The notes below the pieces were generated by a model that saw only the letters and a list, made by a program, of their open reading frames with translations, was not told the DNA's origin and ran no database searches. From NCBI GenBank assembly GCA_025465535.1, contig JAODMY010000110.1, forward strand, positions 19,335 to 83,334: a stretch of DNA of 64,000 nt, given 5' to 3'. The stretch is from Glaciihabitans sp. Its GTDB lineage: Bacteria; Actinomycetota; Actinomycetes; Actinomycetales; Microbacteriaceae. The position numbers and the translations under genes were made by a program. This document shows, one piece after another, positions 48,349-56,842 of the stretch (position 1 is the first letter of the stretch; every line of letters starts with the position of its first letter).

Positions 48349-49449
48349 TTACGCTCCGAAGAATTCGGCTGCGGCCCGCGCCTGGTACACGACCTCGTCG
48401 AGTTGGTCGCCGATCGCGGTCACGTGACCGACCTTGCGACCTGGGCGAGCGGACTTCCCGTAGTCGTGGAACTTCACCGTCGGTTGGTCTGTCATGGCGA
48501 TCGGGTACCGCCCGACCAGCGGTGTTCCGAGCACGTTGACCATGACACTCCAGTCGCGGTGAGTGCCGGTCGCCCCGAGAGGCAAATCGAGGACGGCGCG
48601 AAGGTGCTGCTCGAACTGGCTGGTGCGCGAACCGTCGATCGTCCAGTGCCCCGTGTTGTGCGGTCGCATCGCGAGTTCGTTGATCAGGATGCGCTGGTCG
48701 CTGGTCTCGAACAGCTCGACCGCGAGGACTCCCGTGACGTTGAGTCGCTCCGCCACGGTCATGGCGATATCGGCGGCCACGTCGGCGATGGCGCCGGTGG
48801 AATTGGGTGCCGGTGCGACCACCTCGACGCAGACGCCGTCGCGCTGCACGCTCTCGGCGACCGGCCAGACGGTGACCTCACCGGACGGGCGACGCGCGAC
48901 CAGCTGGGCGAGTTCGCGGCGAAATTCCACCAGCTCTTCGACCAGGAGCGGGCCGCCGGCGGCGAACCAGTCGTCGGCCTCATCGGCCGCGCGCACGACG
49001 CGAACCCCCTTACCGTCGTATCCGCCACGAGGCGTCTTGACGACGGCGACGCCGCCGTGGTCGGCGAGAAAGTCGGCGAGCTCTGCGGAAGACTCGACGC
49101 TCGCCCAGTCCGGCAGTGGCATCCCGAGCTCCGCGAGCTTCGAACGCATGAGCAGCTTGTCCTGCGCGACGGCTAGAGCGGCCGGGTTCGGATGAACGGC
49201 GACCCCGCTGGCAACCAGTCGGGCGAGGACGTCCTGCGGTACGTGCTCGTGATCGAAGGTCACCACGTCTACCCCGCTCGCGAACTCGAGAACTGTTTCG
49301 GCGTCCGTGTAGTCGCCGACCATTGTCGTGGCCTGGATCGCTGCCGATCCTGGAGTCTCGGAGAGAACTCTCAGTTCGATTCCGAGCGAGATTGCCGGAG
49401 GAATCATCATCCGGGCAAGCTGCCCGCCCCCAATTACGCCGACTATCAT
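48349..49449 (-). CDS. purK: 5-(carboxyamino)imidazole ribonucleotide synthase
   Basis: MIVGVIGGGQLARMMIPPAISLGIEL; TPRGGYDGKGVRVV; NELAMRPHNTGHWTIDG. Confidence 0.97.
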   Translation of the reverse strand: MIVGVIGGGQLARMMIPPAISLGIELRVLSETPGSAAIQATTMVGDYTDAETVLEFASGVDVVTFDHEHVPQDVLARLVASGVAVHPNPAALAVAQDKLLMRSKLAELGMPLPDWASVESSAELADFLADHGGVAVVKTPRGGYDGKGVRVVRAADEADDWFAAGGPLLVEELVEFRRELAQLVARRPSGEVTVWPVAESVQRDGVCVEVVAPAPNSTGAIADVAADIAMTVAERLNVTGVLAVELFETSDQRILINELAMRPHNTGHWTIDGSRTSQFEQHLRAVLDLPLGATGTHRDWSVMVNVLGTPLVGRYPIAMTDQPTVKFHDYGKSARPGRKVGHVTAIGDQLDEVVYQARAAAEFFGA

Positions 49450-49503
49450 GTCAATCGCCCTCTCAGATCAACTCCCATTCTTCCTCATCGATTCGAGCCC
49501 CGC

Positions 49504-50004
49504 ATGCGCTTACTGATCTCCCAGCTCGCCAGGTTCGGTGTGGTTGGGGCCGTCGGGTTCGTGATCGACACGGTGATCTTCAACGTGCTTCTGGCGACGA
49601 CCTTCTCGACGGATAGTAACCACGAGGGTCCACTCTGGGCGAAGGTCATCTCCACGAGCGTCGCAATCGTCGTCAACTGGATCGGCAACCGCTATTGGAC
49701 GTTCCGCAAGGAAGAGCGCAGGCACCCCGTATCCGAGTCCATCGAATTCTTCGTTGTGAGTCTCGTGGGGCTCGGCATCGGGCTCGGCTGCCTCTGGATC
49801 TCCCACTACGCGCTTGGCCTCACCTCACCGCTCGACGACAACATCTCGGCCAACGTGATCGGACTGGGGCTCGGAACGGTGTTCCGCTTTGCTCTCTACC
49901 GTTTGTGGGTGTTCAACCCGCGGCGGGGTTCCGCACAGCGCGCGCGGCGGGTGCGGAAAGCGGCGGAGACCGGTTCGCTAGGGTCGACCGAGGCTTCGGT
50001 ATAG
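49504..50004 (+). CDS. GtrA family membrane protein
   Basis: LARFGVVGAVGFVIDTVIFNVLL; VNWIGNRYWTFRKEERR; RFALYRLWVF. Confidence 0.9.
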   Translation: MRLLISQLARFGVVGAVGFVIDTVIFNVLLATTFSTDSNHEGPLWAKVISTSVAIVVNWIGNRYWTFRKEERRHPVSESIEFFVVSLVGLGIGLGCLWISHYALGLTSPLDDNISANVIGLGLGTVFRFALYRLWVFNPRRGSAQRARRVRKAAETGSLGSTEASV

Positions 50005-51288
50005 CCAGCCGGCCGAACGCCAGCGTTCACGGTCGAGGCAGTTTCGGCCATCGAGGATGATGCGGCCCGCGGCTCCATCGAGATCGGTCGGCACGAGTTC
50101 GCGGTAGTTCTTCCACTCCGTCAGGACCAGCACGGCATCCGCTCCGACGACCGCCTCGGCAGCCGTCCGGACGTAGTCAAGCTCCGGATGCAGGCGGCGG
50201 GACGTCTCGATCGCCTCCGGGTCGGTCGCAATCACGGTCGCCCCTTCGGCCTTCAACCGCATGGCAACGTCGAGCGACGGGCTGTCTCGGACGTCGTCGG
50301 AATCCGGCTTGAACGCGAGACCGAGCACGGCCACCCGCTTGCCGTCGAGCGATCCCCCGAGGACCTCGCGCGTGAGATCGACCATGCGGGAGCGACGGCG
50401 CAGGTTGATCGCATCGACTTCGCCGAGGAAAGCAAGCGAATCTCCGAGCCCGAGCTCTTCCCCACGGGCGCGGAAAGCACGGATGTCCTTGGGCAGGCAT
50501 CCCCCGCCGAAGCCGAGACCTGAGTTGAGGAAGCGACGGCCAATTCGCGCGTCGTGGCCGATCGCATCGGCCAGCTGGGTGACATCCGCACCGGTCGCCT
50601 CGGCGATCTCGGCCATAGCGTTGATGAAGGAGATCTTGGTCGCAAGGAAGGCGTTGGCCGAAACCTTGACGAGCTCGGCCGTCGCGTAGTCGGTGATGAT
50701 TCGCGGGGTGTCGTGCGCGAGTGCGACCTCAAATACCTCGTCGAGGATACTCACGGCTCGCGTGCCAGACTCGCCGGAAGAAACCCCGTAGACGAGGCGA
50801 TCCGGCCCGAGAGTGTCTTTGACGGCGAATCCCTCGCGCAGGAACTCTGGATTCCAGGCCAGCATTGCGTCGACGGGGGCCGAGGCTACAAGCTCGGCGA
50901 GACGGGACGCCGTTCCAACCGGAACCGTCGACTTCCCGACCACGAGCGCTCCGTCGCGCAGGTACGGCAACAGGGACGTCACCGCCGCATCCACGTAGGT
51001 GAGGTCGGCGGCAAACTCGCCCTTCTTCTGGGGCGTGCCGACGGCGATGAAGTGCACGTCGACCTCGGCGACCTCGCTGATGTCGGTCGTGAACCGCAGG
51101 CGACCGGATGCGTTGGCCGAGGCGAGCAGCTCAGGCAGACCCGGTTCGAAGAAAGGAGCGGTGGCGGCCTCGAGCGCGCTGATCTTGGCCGGATCGACAT
51201 CGACGCCGATGACCTCATGGCCGAGTTCGGCCATGCACGCGGCGTGCACCGCTCCGAGGTATCCGCATCCAATGACAGAGATCTTCAC
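49978..51288 (-). CDS. UDP-glucose/GDP-mannose dehydrogenase family (UDP-glucose 6-dehydrogenase)
   Basis: MKISVIGCGYLGAVHAACMAELGHEVIGVDVD; GGGCLPKDIRAFRA; LGLAFKPDSDDVRDSPSLDVA. Confidence 0.93.
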   Translation of the reverse strand: MKISVIGCGYLGAVHAACMAELGHEVIGVDVDPAKISALEAATAPFFEPGLPELLASANASGRLRFTTDISEVAEVDVHFIAVGTPQKKGEFAADLTYVDAAVTSLLPYLRDGALVVGKSTVPVGTASRLAELVASAPVDAMLAWNPEFLREGFAVKDTLGPDRLVYGVSSGESGTRAVSILDEVFEVALAHDTPRIITDYATAELVKVSANAFLATKISFINAMAEIAEATGADVTQLADAIGHDARIGRRFLNSGLGFGGGCLPKDIRAFRARGEELGLGDSLAFLGEVDAINLRRRSRMVDLTREVLGGSLDGKRVAVLGLAFKPDSDDVRDSPSLDVAMRLKAEGATVIATDPEAIETSRRLHPELDYVRTAAEAVVGADAVLVLTEWKNYRELVPTDLDGAAGRIILDGRNCLDRERWRSAGWLYRSLGRP

Positions 51289-51372
51289 GTTAACTCCAAC
51301 TTCCTACCGGGTCGCGCAGCGTTCACGCCCGGAACCATCCTAGGAAGCCCAGCGGCCCTCGATTTACGCCTG

Positions 51373-51476
51373 CTAACGACTGCTCCGGATGGTCGTCTCG
51401 TCGTCACAGCGAGAAGCCTCACAATTTACTAGCGAGTACCCCAGATGGTCGTCTCGTCGTCACCGCGAGAAGCCTC
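51373..51476. repeat. Direct duplication (56-bp period) of the 3' end of the PH-domain gene, including the stop codon
   Basis: GATGGTCGTCTCGTCGTCAC(A/C)GCGAGAAGCCTC at 51388-51420 and 51444-51476 (1 mismatch in 33); both preceded 15 bp upstream by cta(a/g)cga. Confidence 0.9.
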
Positions 51477-51983
51477 CTGTTGGCGGTGCGTCGCGACCGC
51501 GTTCTGGCTCGCCTCCATCAGGTCGTGAAGCGCCGCCTGGACGAGGTCCGCATGCGGAACATCCTTCAGCACGACCGGCCGCTCGAGTCCGGTGTTCACC
51601 AGCACATCGCCACTGCCGAACACGCTCTGCAGCGCGTTCTTGCGCACCGTGACGTCGTAGCCGCGGCTGTGCAGCAGTTCCTGTCGGACGCGAACCAGAA
51701 AGCCGCTGCGGAGGACTATGCGGCGGGTCGTGATGGTGTAATTGCGGCCGAGCCAGGCGAACAGGGGAAGCAACCAGAGAAGAAGTGCGAGCAGCGCCGC
51801 ACCAATCAGGACGCCCAGGTTTTCCCACTTTTCCGGAAACTGCCCGTAGAAGTAACTGCCAGCGGCGACGATCACGACGAGTGCGAGACATGGCCAAAAC
51901 AGCGCCCTGCCGTGTGGGCGAAGGCGGGCTATGACACTTTCAGGCGCCTGGGGGTTCGGCTGCGCCTGGCCGTGAATGGACAT
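51429..51983 (-). CDS. PH-domain (bPH2/YdbS-like) membrane protein
   Basis: Two TM segments then RNYTITTRRIVLRSGFLVRVRQELLHSRGYDVTVRKNALQSVFGSGDVLV. Confidence 0.85.
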   Translation of the reverse strand: MSIHGQAQPNPQAPESVIARLRPHGRALFWPCLALVVIVAAGSYFYGQFPEKWENLGVLIGAALLALLLWLLPLFAWLGRNYTITTRRIVLRSGFLVRVRQELLHSRGYDVTVRKNALQSVFGSGDVLVNTGLERPVVLKDVPHADLVQAALHDLMEASQNAVATHRQQEASRGDDETTIWGTR

Positions 51984-51986
51984 CTC

Positions 51987-52790
51987 CTATTCATACCGCA
52001 GGTGAGTCACGTCGCCGGCCGCGACAGCCTGTACCGCGCCATCCGCGGTCCGCTGGACAACCAGTCGCCCGGTGGCATCGATCCCGGTCGCGACCCCGAC
52101 GAGGTCATCGCCGCCGGGCAGATGCACGCGGACCTCCTGGCCGAGCGTGCTGCACCACTCGGAGACGAGATCGAGGATGCCGCTGGCACCGGCATCCGCC
52201 CCGACCCGGAGGAAGGCCGTGACCAGTTCCTCCAGAGTGGTGAGGTAGTCGCTGAGGATGACGTCGACCAGTTCCTCGCCTGTCGCATGCACGCCCGCGA
52301 GCATTAGCGATGTCGCCGTGGGAACCGGGAGTTCGTCCGCCGCGAGGCTGAGGTTGACTCCGGCACCGATGACGACCGCATCGGCGCTCGGGAGGAGTTC
52401 AGCAAGGACACCGCACACCTTGAAGCCGTCGATCTGTACGTCGTTGGGCCACTTGAGCTTCGTGCGACCACCACCCACGATCGCGTCGATCGCGGTCGAC
52501 ATCGCGACCCCGGCGATCAGGGGCAGCCAGCCGAAGTGCTCGACCCCGAGCGGTTCGCCGGCCGGCAGCACCGGACGAAGCAGGACCGACACCGCGAGTG
52601 CCTTGTCTTTTGGGGCCACCCAGACCCGGCCGAGCCGACCGCGGCCGCCCGTCTGGTTGAGGGTGACAACGGTCGAGAGGTCGGGTTCTACGTCCTCGGC
52701 CGCGAGCGCGGTGAGGACGTCATTCGTCGAGACGGCTTCATCCAGCACTCGAAGTCTCGACGCGATTTCGCTGCTTCTGCGGAGCCCCAT
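51987..52790 (-). CDS. birA: Biotin--[acetyl-CoA-carboxylase] ligase
   Basis: LNQTGGRGRLGRVWVAPKDKALAVSVLLRP; KWPNDVQIDGFKVCGVLAEL; VIGAGVNLSLA. Confidence 0.93.
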   Translation of the reverse strand: MGLRRSSEIASRLRVLDEAVSTNDVLTALAAEDVEPDLSTVVTLNQTGGRGRLGRVWVAPKDKALAVSVLLRPVLPAGEPLGVEHFGWLPLIAGVAMSTAIDAIVGGGRTKLKWPNDVQIDGFKVCGVLAELLPSADAVVIGAGVNLSLAADELPVPTATSLMLAGVHATGEELVDVILSDYLTTLEELVTAFLRVGADAGASGILDLVSEWCSTLGQEVRVHLPGGDDLVGVATGIDATGRLVVQRTADGAVQAVAAGDVTHLRYE

Positions 52791-52855
52791 GGCAGCGAGC
52801 CTATAGACCGATTGTTACGAATAAGTTGAATCCATGTCACGAGCAGACCCCTCTT

Positions 52856-54055
52856 TCACGCCGATCTCGGCGATGACGTAGACGGGCTGCCAGCGGCAAG
52901 AAGGATCCGCTCCGCGACCTCGCGAATCGCGCCGTGGCCGCCGTGCTGCGTGAGCACCACTCGCGCGACGGCGAGGACCTCCGGATGCGCGTCCGCGACC
53001 GCGATCGGCCAGCCGACGATCTCCATGCAGCCAACGTCGTTGATGTCGTTGCCGACGTACGCGATCCGCGACAGTTCGATCCCCCGGGCCTTGGCCCAGG
53101 CCGCGAGCACAACCGCCTTCACCTCGACGCCCTGGCGCACCTCGACACCGAGCTTGCGTCCGCGGGCTGTGACGACCCGGTTGGTCTCCCTCGAGAGAAT
53201 CAGCAGCGGATAGCCGGCCTTGCGCAACATGTCGACGCCGATGCCATCCGCCCGGCTCGCGGTGATCCGTTCCATCCCGTCGCCGCCGATCGAGACCCGA
53301 TCGTCGGTGTGTACCCCGTCGAAGTCGGTCACCAGCGCGTCGATGTCGATGGCCTCAGGACGCTCGAACAACGGAGCGAGGGATCTGGCAATGACGAGGT
53401 CGCCCGGCTCGTCGATCTCGAGCGCACGGGTTCGATCGACGATCGCGACTTCCGCGCGGCCGAAGAATCGAATCCCGGCCTGGCGAAAACCCGCAGCCCG
53501 CATGGCATAGAACGCGCCGGTCTCGCGGTACTGCTTTGCGTCGTATTTGTGCCGCTCGTCCCGGTCCCGCACCCGTTCTCGCGGAGCCGCGAATGCGTCG
53601 TGGTTCACGCCGACGGCGCCATCCTTCGTCGAGGTCCAGAGAAGGGTGTGGGTTTCGACGGCCGCAAATGCGACGTCACACTGGCCGTCGCGTACTCGGC
53701 CGACGGCGGCGTCCAGATCGAGCGGATCGATGAACGGTGAGGCGGCCTCGATCAAGACGACGATGCCGGTGGCGCGCCCGAGCGACTCCATGGCGTGCAG
53801 GATCGCGGACTCCGAGGTCGCCGATGGGTCACTGCCAGGCTCCGGCTGACGGCGAACGACCTCGGCTCCAGCGGTCAGGGCCTCGGCTGCGATGGCGTCG
53901 TCGTCTGTACTGACGACAACCCGATCGATCGAGGAGGAACGCCGTGCAGACTGCACCGCGCGGGCGACAAGGCTCACGCCGCCGACCCGCTTCAGGTACT
54001 TGCCGGGGATCCCATCCGAACGGCCGCTCGCTGGGATGATCGCCACCACGCTCAC
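52856..54055 (-). CDS. Acylneuraminate cytidylyltransferase fused to a KdsC-like HAD phosphatase domain
   Basis: N-terminal VVAIIPASGRSDGIPGKYLKRVGGVSLVARAV; C-terminal VTDFDGVHTDDRVSI, ADGIGVDMLRKAGYPLLILSRE, YVGNDINDVGCMEIVGWPIAVADAHPEV. Confidence 0.9.
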   Translation of the reverse strand: MSVVAIIPASGRSDGIPGKYLKRVGGVSLVARAVQSARRSSSIDRVVVSTDDDAIAAEALTAGAEVVRRQPEPGSDPSATSESAILHAMESLGRATGIVVLIEAASPFIDPLDLDAAVGRVRDGQCDVAFAAVETHTLLWTSTKDGAVGVNHDAFAAPRERVRDRDERHKYDAKQYRETGAFYAMRAAGFRQAGIRFFGRAEVAIVDRTRALEIDEPGDLVIARSLAPLFERPEAIDIDALVTDFDGVHTDDRVSIGGDGMERITASRADGIGVDMLRKAGYPLLILSRETNRVVTARGRKLGVEVRQGVEVKAVVLAAWAKARGIELSRIAYVGNDINDVGCMEIVGWPIAVADAHPEVLAVARVVLTQHGGHGAIREVAERILLAAGSPSTSSPRSA

Positions 54056-54198
54056 GATGATCTCCCAATCCTGCGATGTTCCCTCATTGTTCGCTCAACG
54101 CTAGGCAAGGCAGGACGCCTGCCGGTTGCTGTCGAGTGAACCGTTAGTAACGCGCAGGCGGCGAATTAGCGACGCGCAAAGTCGCAAGGCGCAAATTG

Positions 54199-54225
54199 TG
54201 TGGATTCCACAACGTCCCCTGTGGA
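54199..54225. promoter_or_regulatory. Candidate operator: palindrome TGTGGA-T-TCCACA plus a further TGTGGA half-site
   Basis: Located 24-50 bp upstream of the acyl-CoA carboxylase beta start at 54249. Confidence 0.3.
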
Positions 54226-54248
54226 CTTCGCCCAAGTAAAGTGAACGC

Positions 54249-55847
54249 GTGACTGCCGATAACGACTCTCCCTCCGTATTCACGACCGCCGGCAAGCTGG
54301 CCGATCTCAAGGTTCGCTATCACGAAGCCGTGACGGCCAGTGGTGAAACCGCGATCGAGAAGCAGCACAGGAAGGGCAAGAAAACCGCGCGCGAGCGCAT
54401 CGACACCCTGCTGGATCACGGCTCGTTCGTCGAGCTTGACGAGTTTGTCCGCCACCGCACGCACGCCTTCGGCATGGAGAAGAATCGGCCTTACGGTGAC
54501 GCGGTAGTCACCGGAACCGGAACCATCCACGGTCGCCAGGTCGCCGTGTACAGCCAGGACTTCACCATCTTCGGCGGATCGCTCGGCGAGGTCGCCGGCG
54601 AGAAGATCATCAAGGTCATGGATCTCGCGCTGAAGACGGGTGTGCCGATCATCGGGATGCTCGACTCGGGCGGCGCCCGCATCCAGGAGGGCGTCGTCGC
54701 CCTCGGCAAGTACGGCGAGATCTTCCGACGCAACACGCAGGCGTCCGGGGTCATCCCGCAGATCTCGATCATCATGGGGCCCGCGGCCGGCGGTGCCGTC
54801 TACTCCCCCGCGCTCACCGACTTCGTGATCATGGTCGATAAGACCAGCCAGATGTTCGTGACGGGCCCCGACGTCATCAAGACGGTGACGGGCGAGGACG
54901 TCGGCATGGAGGAGCTCGGTGGCGCCCTCACCCACAACAAGATCTCCGGAGTCTCGCACTACCTCGCGAGCGACGAGGATGACGCGCTCGACTATGCGCG
55001 GACCCTGCTCAGCTTCCTGCCGGACAACAATCTCGCCGAGCTGCCCGTCTACGAGAGCGAGGTCGACCTCGAGATCACGGATGAGGACCGCAGGCTCAAC
55101 ACCATCATCCCGGATTCGACGAACCAGCCGTATGACGTCAAGACGGTCATCGAACACATCGTCGACAGCGCGGACTTCCTCGAGGTGCAGCCGCTCTTCG
55201 CCCCGAACATCGTCATCGGCTTCGGTCGCGTCGAGGGCCGCTCGGTTGGCATCATCGCGAACCAGCCGAGCGCGATGGCCGGAACCCTCAACATCGACGC
55301 CGGTGAGAAGGCTTCGCGCTTCGTGCGGTTCTGTGACGCGTTCTCGATCCCGATCCTGACGCTCGTGGATGTTCCCGGCTACCTTCCCGGGACCGACCAG
55401 GAGTGGACGGGCGTCATCCGTCGCGGGGCGAAGCTGCTCTACGCCTATGCCGAGGCCACCGTTCCGCTTGTCACGGTGATCACGCGCAAGGCCTACGGCG
55501 GCGCATACATCGTGATGGGGTCGAAGCAGCTCGGCGCGGATCTCAACTACGCGTGGCCGACTGCCGAGATCGCCGTCATGGGTGGCCAGGGCGCTGTCAA
55601 CATCCTGTACCGCAACGAGCTGAAGGCCGCGGAGGCCGCCGGCGAGGATGTCGCCGCCGTCCGCACCAAGCTTGCCAACGAATACACCTATAACGTCGCA
55701 TCCCCGTTCCTCGCGGCCGAACGCGGAGAGCTCGACGGCGTAATCGAGCCGGCCGCCACTCGCGTCGTGGTGACCAAGGCGTTGCGCGCGCTGCGCACCA
55801 AGCGTGCGAGCCAGCCGCCCAAGAAGCACGGAAACATCCCCCTGTGA
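54249..55847 (+). CDS. Acyl-CoA carboxylase beta subunit (carboxyltransferase)
   Basis: [82 protein letters not shown]. Confidence 0.96.
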   Translation: MTADNDSPSVFTTAGKLADLKVRYHEAVTASGETAIEKQHRKGKKTARERIDTLLDHGSFVELDEFVRHRTHAFGMEKNRPYGDAVVTGTGTIHGRQVAVYSQDFTIFGGSLGEVAGEKIIKVMDLALKTGVPIIGMLDSGGARIQEGVVALGKYGEIFRRNTQASGVIPQISIIMGPAAGGAVYSPALTDFVIMVDKTSQMFVTGPDVIKTVTGEDVGMEELGGALTHNKISGVSHYLASDEDDALDYARTLLSFLPDNNLAELPVYESEVDLEITDEDRRLNTIIPDSTNQPYDVKTVIEHIVDSADFLEVQPLFAPNIVIGFGRVEGRSVGIIANQPSAMAGTLNIDAGEKASRFVRFCDAFSIPILTLVDVPGYLPGTDQEWTGVIRRGAKLLYAYAEATVPLVTVITRKAYGGAYIVMGSKQLGADLNYAWPTAEIAVMGGQGAVNILYRNELKAAEAAGEDVAAVRTKLANEYTYNVASPFLAAERGELDGVIEPAATRVVVTKALRALRTKRASQPPKKHGNIPL

Positions 55848-56119
55848 TGGGCTCGACGAATCCGGGCGGTGAGAGCACGGGGCACGAACCCGCCGAGAGC
55901 GAGACGCCGAGCGAACCGGACATCATCGTGGTCTCCGGCAATCCCGAAGGCCACGAGATGGCTGCGCTGACGGCCGTGCTCAGCGGCGTACTCGAGGAAC
56001 TCGCTGCGGAACGCGGGCGACGCGAAGTCCGCGGACCTTCCGCGTGGCAGCGATCCCAGCGCTCGCTGCGCGCTCCGATGCACCCCGGCCCTGGCGAATG
56101 GCGCAGTTTCAGCGCGTAA
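55847..56119 (+). CDS. Acyl-CoA carboxylase epsilon subunit-like
   Basis: DIIVVSGNPEGHEMAALTAVLSGVLEELA, WQRSQRSLRAPMHPGPGEWRSFSA; overlaps the beta-subunit stop. Confidence 0.85.
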   Translation: MGSTNPGGESTGHEPAESETPSEPDIIVVSGNPEGHEMAALTAVLSGVLEELAAERGRREVRGPSAWQRSQRSLRAPMHPGPGEWRSFSA

Positions 56120-56132
56120 GCCCTCAAAACCG

Positions 56133-56167
56133 GACGACAGGGCCCGTTTTGACGACAGGGCCGTTTT
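56133..56167. repeat. Imperfect tandem repeat, 2 x 17-18 bp (GACGACAGGGCC(C)GTTTT)
   Basis: gacgacagggcccgtttt 56133-56150, gacgacagggccgtttt 56151-56167; starts 14 bp after the epsilon-subunit stop. Confidence 0.85.
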
Positions 56168-56513
56168 GTTGTTCAGGTCACTAGATAGTGGCGGATCTGG
56201 GGTACAAACGCGAGAATTCGTTGGCTCAACGACGATTTGGCGCGAAACAGGTTGTTCTACTCCCGAACAACCGTCGAAATCAGCAGCTACTGGCCATATG
56301 TACCCCGTTTTTGTCGGTCCTCTAGGGGGTGAATCCCCAAAAATCCGAGAATTCCGTGAAGGTCTCCGCAGGATTGTCCCCCAAATGTCCTCCTAAATGA
56401 CGACTTTGATTCGGGGGCACGGCAATGCAGTATTGATCTTGCTAGGTGTTGCTCTCTGAGTTACACCACCAGGCAGTTGGCCGACTAGGGTAAGCGGGCC
56501 AAATGCTTGGGGG

Positions 56514-56550
56514 CGGGTCAGGACGATATTCGGGTTATGGTCCTGACCCG
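56514..56550. other. Strong hairpin, 11-bp perfect stem / 15-nt loop
   Basis: CGGGTCAGGAC 56514-56524 pairs with GTCCTGACCCG 56540-56550. Confidence 0.85.
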
Positions 56551-56560
56551 GGTCTTGCAT

Positions 56561-56599
56561 AGGGCCGGAGATGTGCTCGTTTAGAGCCGCTCCGGCCCT
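56561..56599. other. Strong hairpin, 10-bp perfect stem with possible inner GCTC/GAGC stem
   Basis: AGGGCCGGAG 56561-56570 pairs with CTCCGGCCCT 56590-56599. Confidence 0.85.
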
Positions 56600-56666
56600 G
56601 TACTTCTTAAAGGCCACTTCTTAAACGCCGTTCCGGTGTTCCATCAAACACCGGTCCGCAAGCGCT

Positions 56667-56732
56667 GTCTGCCCCCGCCAGATGCGCGTGCCCCCGTACG
56701 TACGGGGGCAGACGCATCACACGGGGGCAGAC
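56667..56732. repeat. 66-bp nested palindrome, copy 2
   Basis: gtctgcccccgccagatgcgcgtgcccccgtacgtacgggggcagacgcatcacacgggggcagac. Confidence 0.95.
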
Positions 56733-56742
56733 GCCATCTGGA

Positions 56743-56825
56743 GTCAACCGTCGAGGGTCAACCTTCAAGGGTCACGGTCGAGGGGCAGGGTTGAGCAGAA
56801 GCGCCTCGTTGAGCAGAAGCGCCTG
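56743..56825. repeat. Two adjacent short tandem repeats: 3 x about 14 bp (GTCAACCGTCGAGG) and 2 x 18 bp (GTTGAGCAGAAGCGCCTS)
   Basis: Units 56743-56756, 56757-56770, 56771-56783 and 56790-56807, 56808-56825; just downstream of the minus-strand stop at 56843. Confidence 0.9.
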
Positions 56826-56842
56826 GGGGCCGAGGCGAGCGA

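Noticed and set aside
54144-55829. 561-aa minus-strand ORF opposite the carboxylase beta gene
   Set aside because: Low-complexity D/R/V-rich translation typical of antisense frames; + strand gene is unambiguous.
56166-56396. 76-aa ORF in the 56-kb intergenic region
   Set aside because: No recognisable domain, no evident ribosome-binding site, in a region rich in repeats; not supported as a gene.
56420-56480. tRNA-like sequence on the minus strand (GGTGGTGTAACTCAGAGAGCAACACC...)
   Set aside because: Resembles a tRNA D-arm but the D-loop is too short, no convincing anticodon or T arm (no GTTCGAxTC) and no acceptor pairing; at most a decayed tRNA or att remnant.
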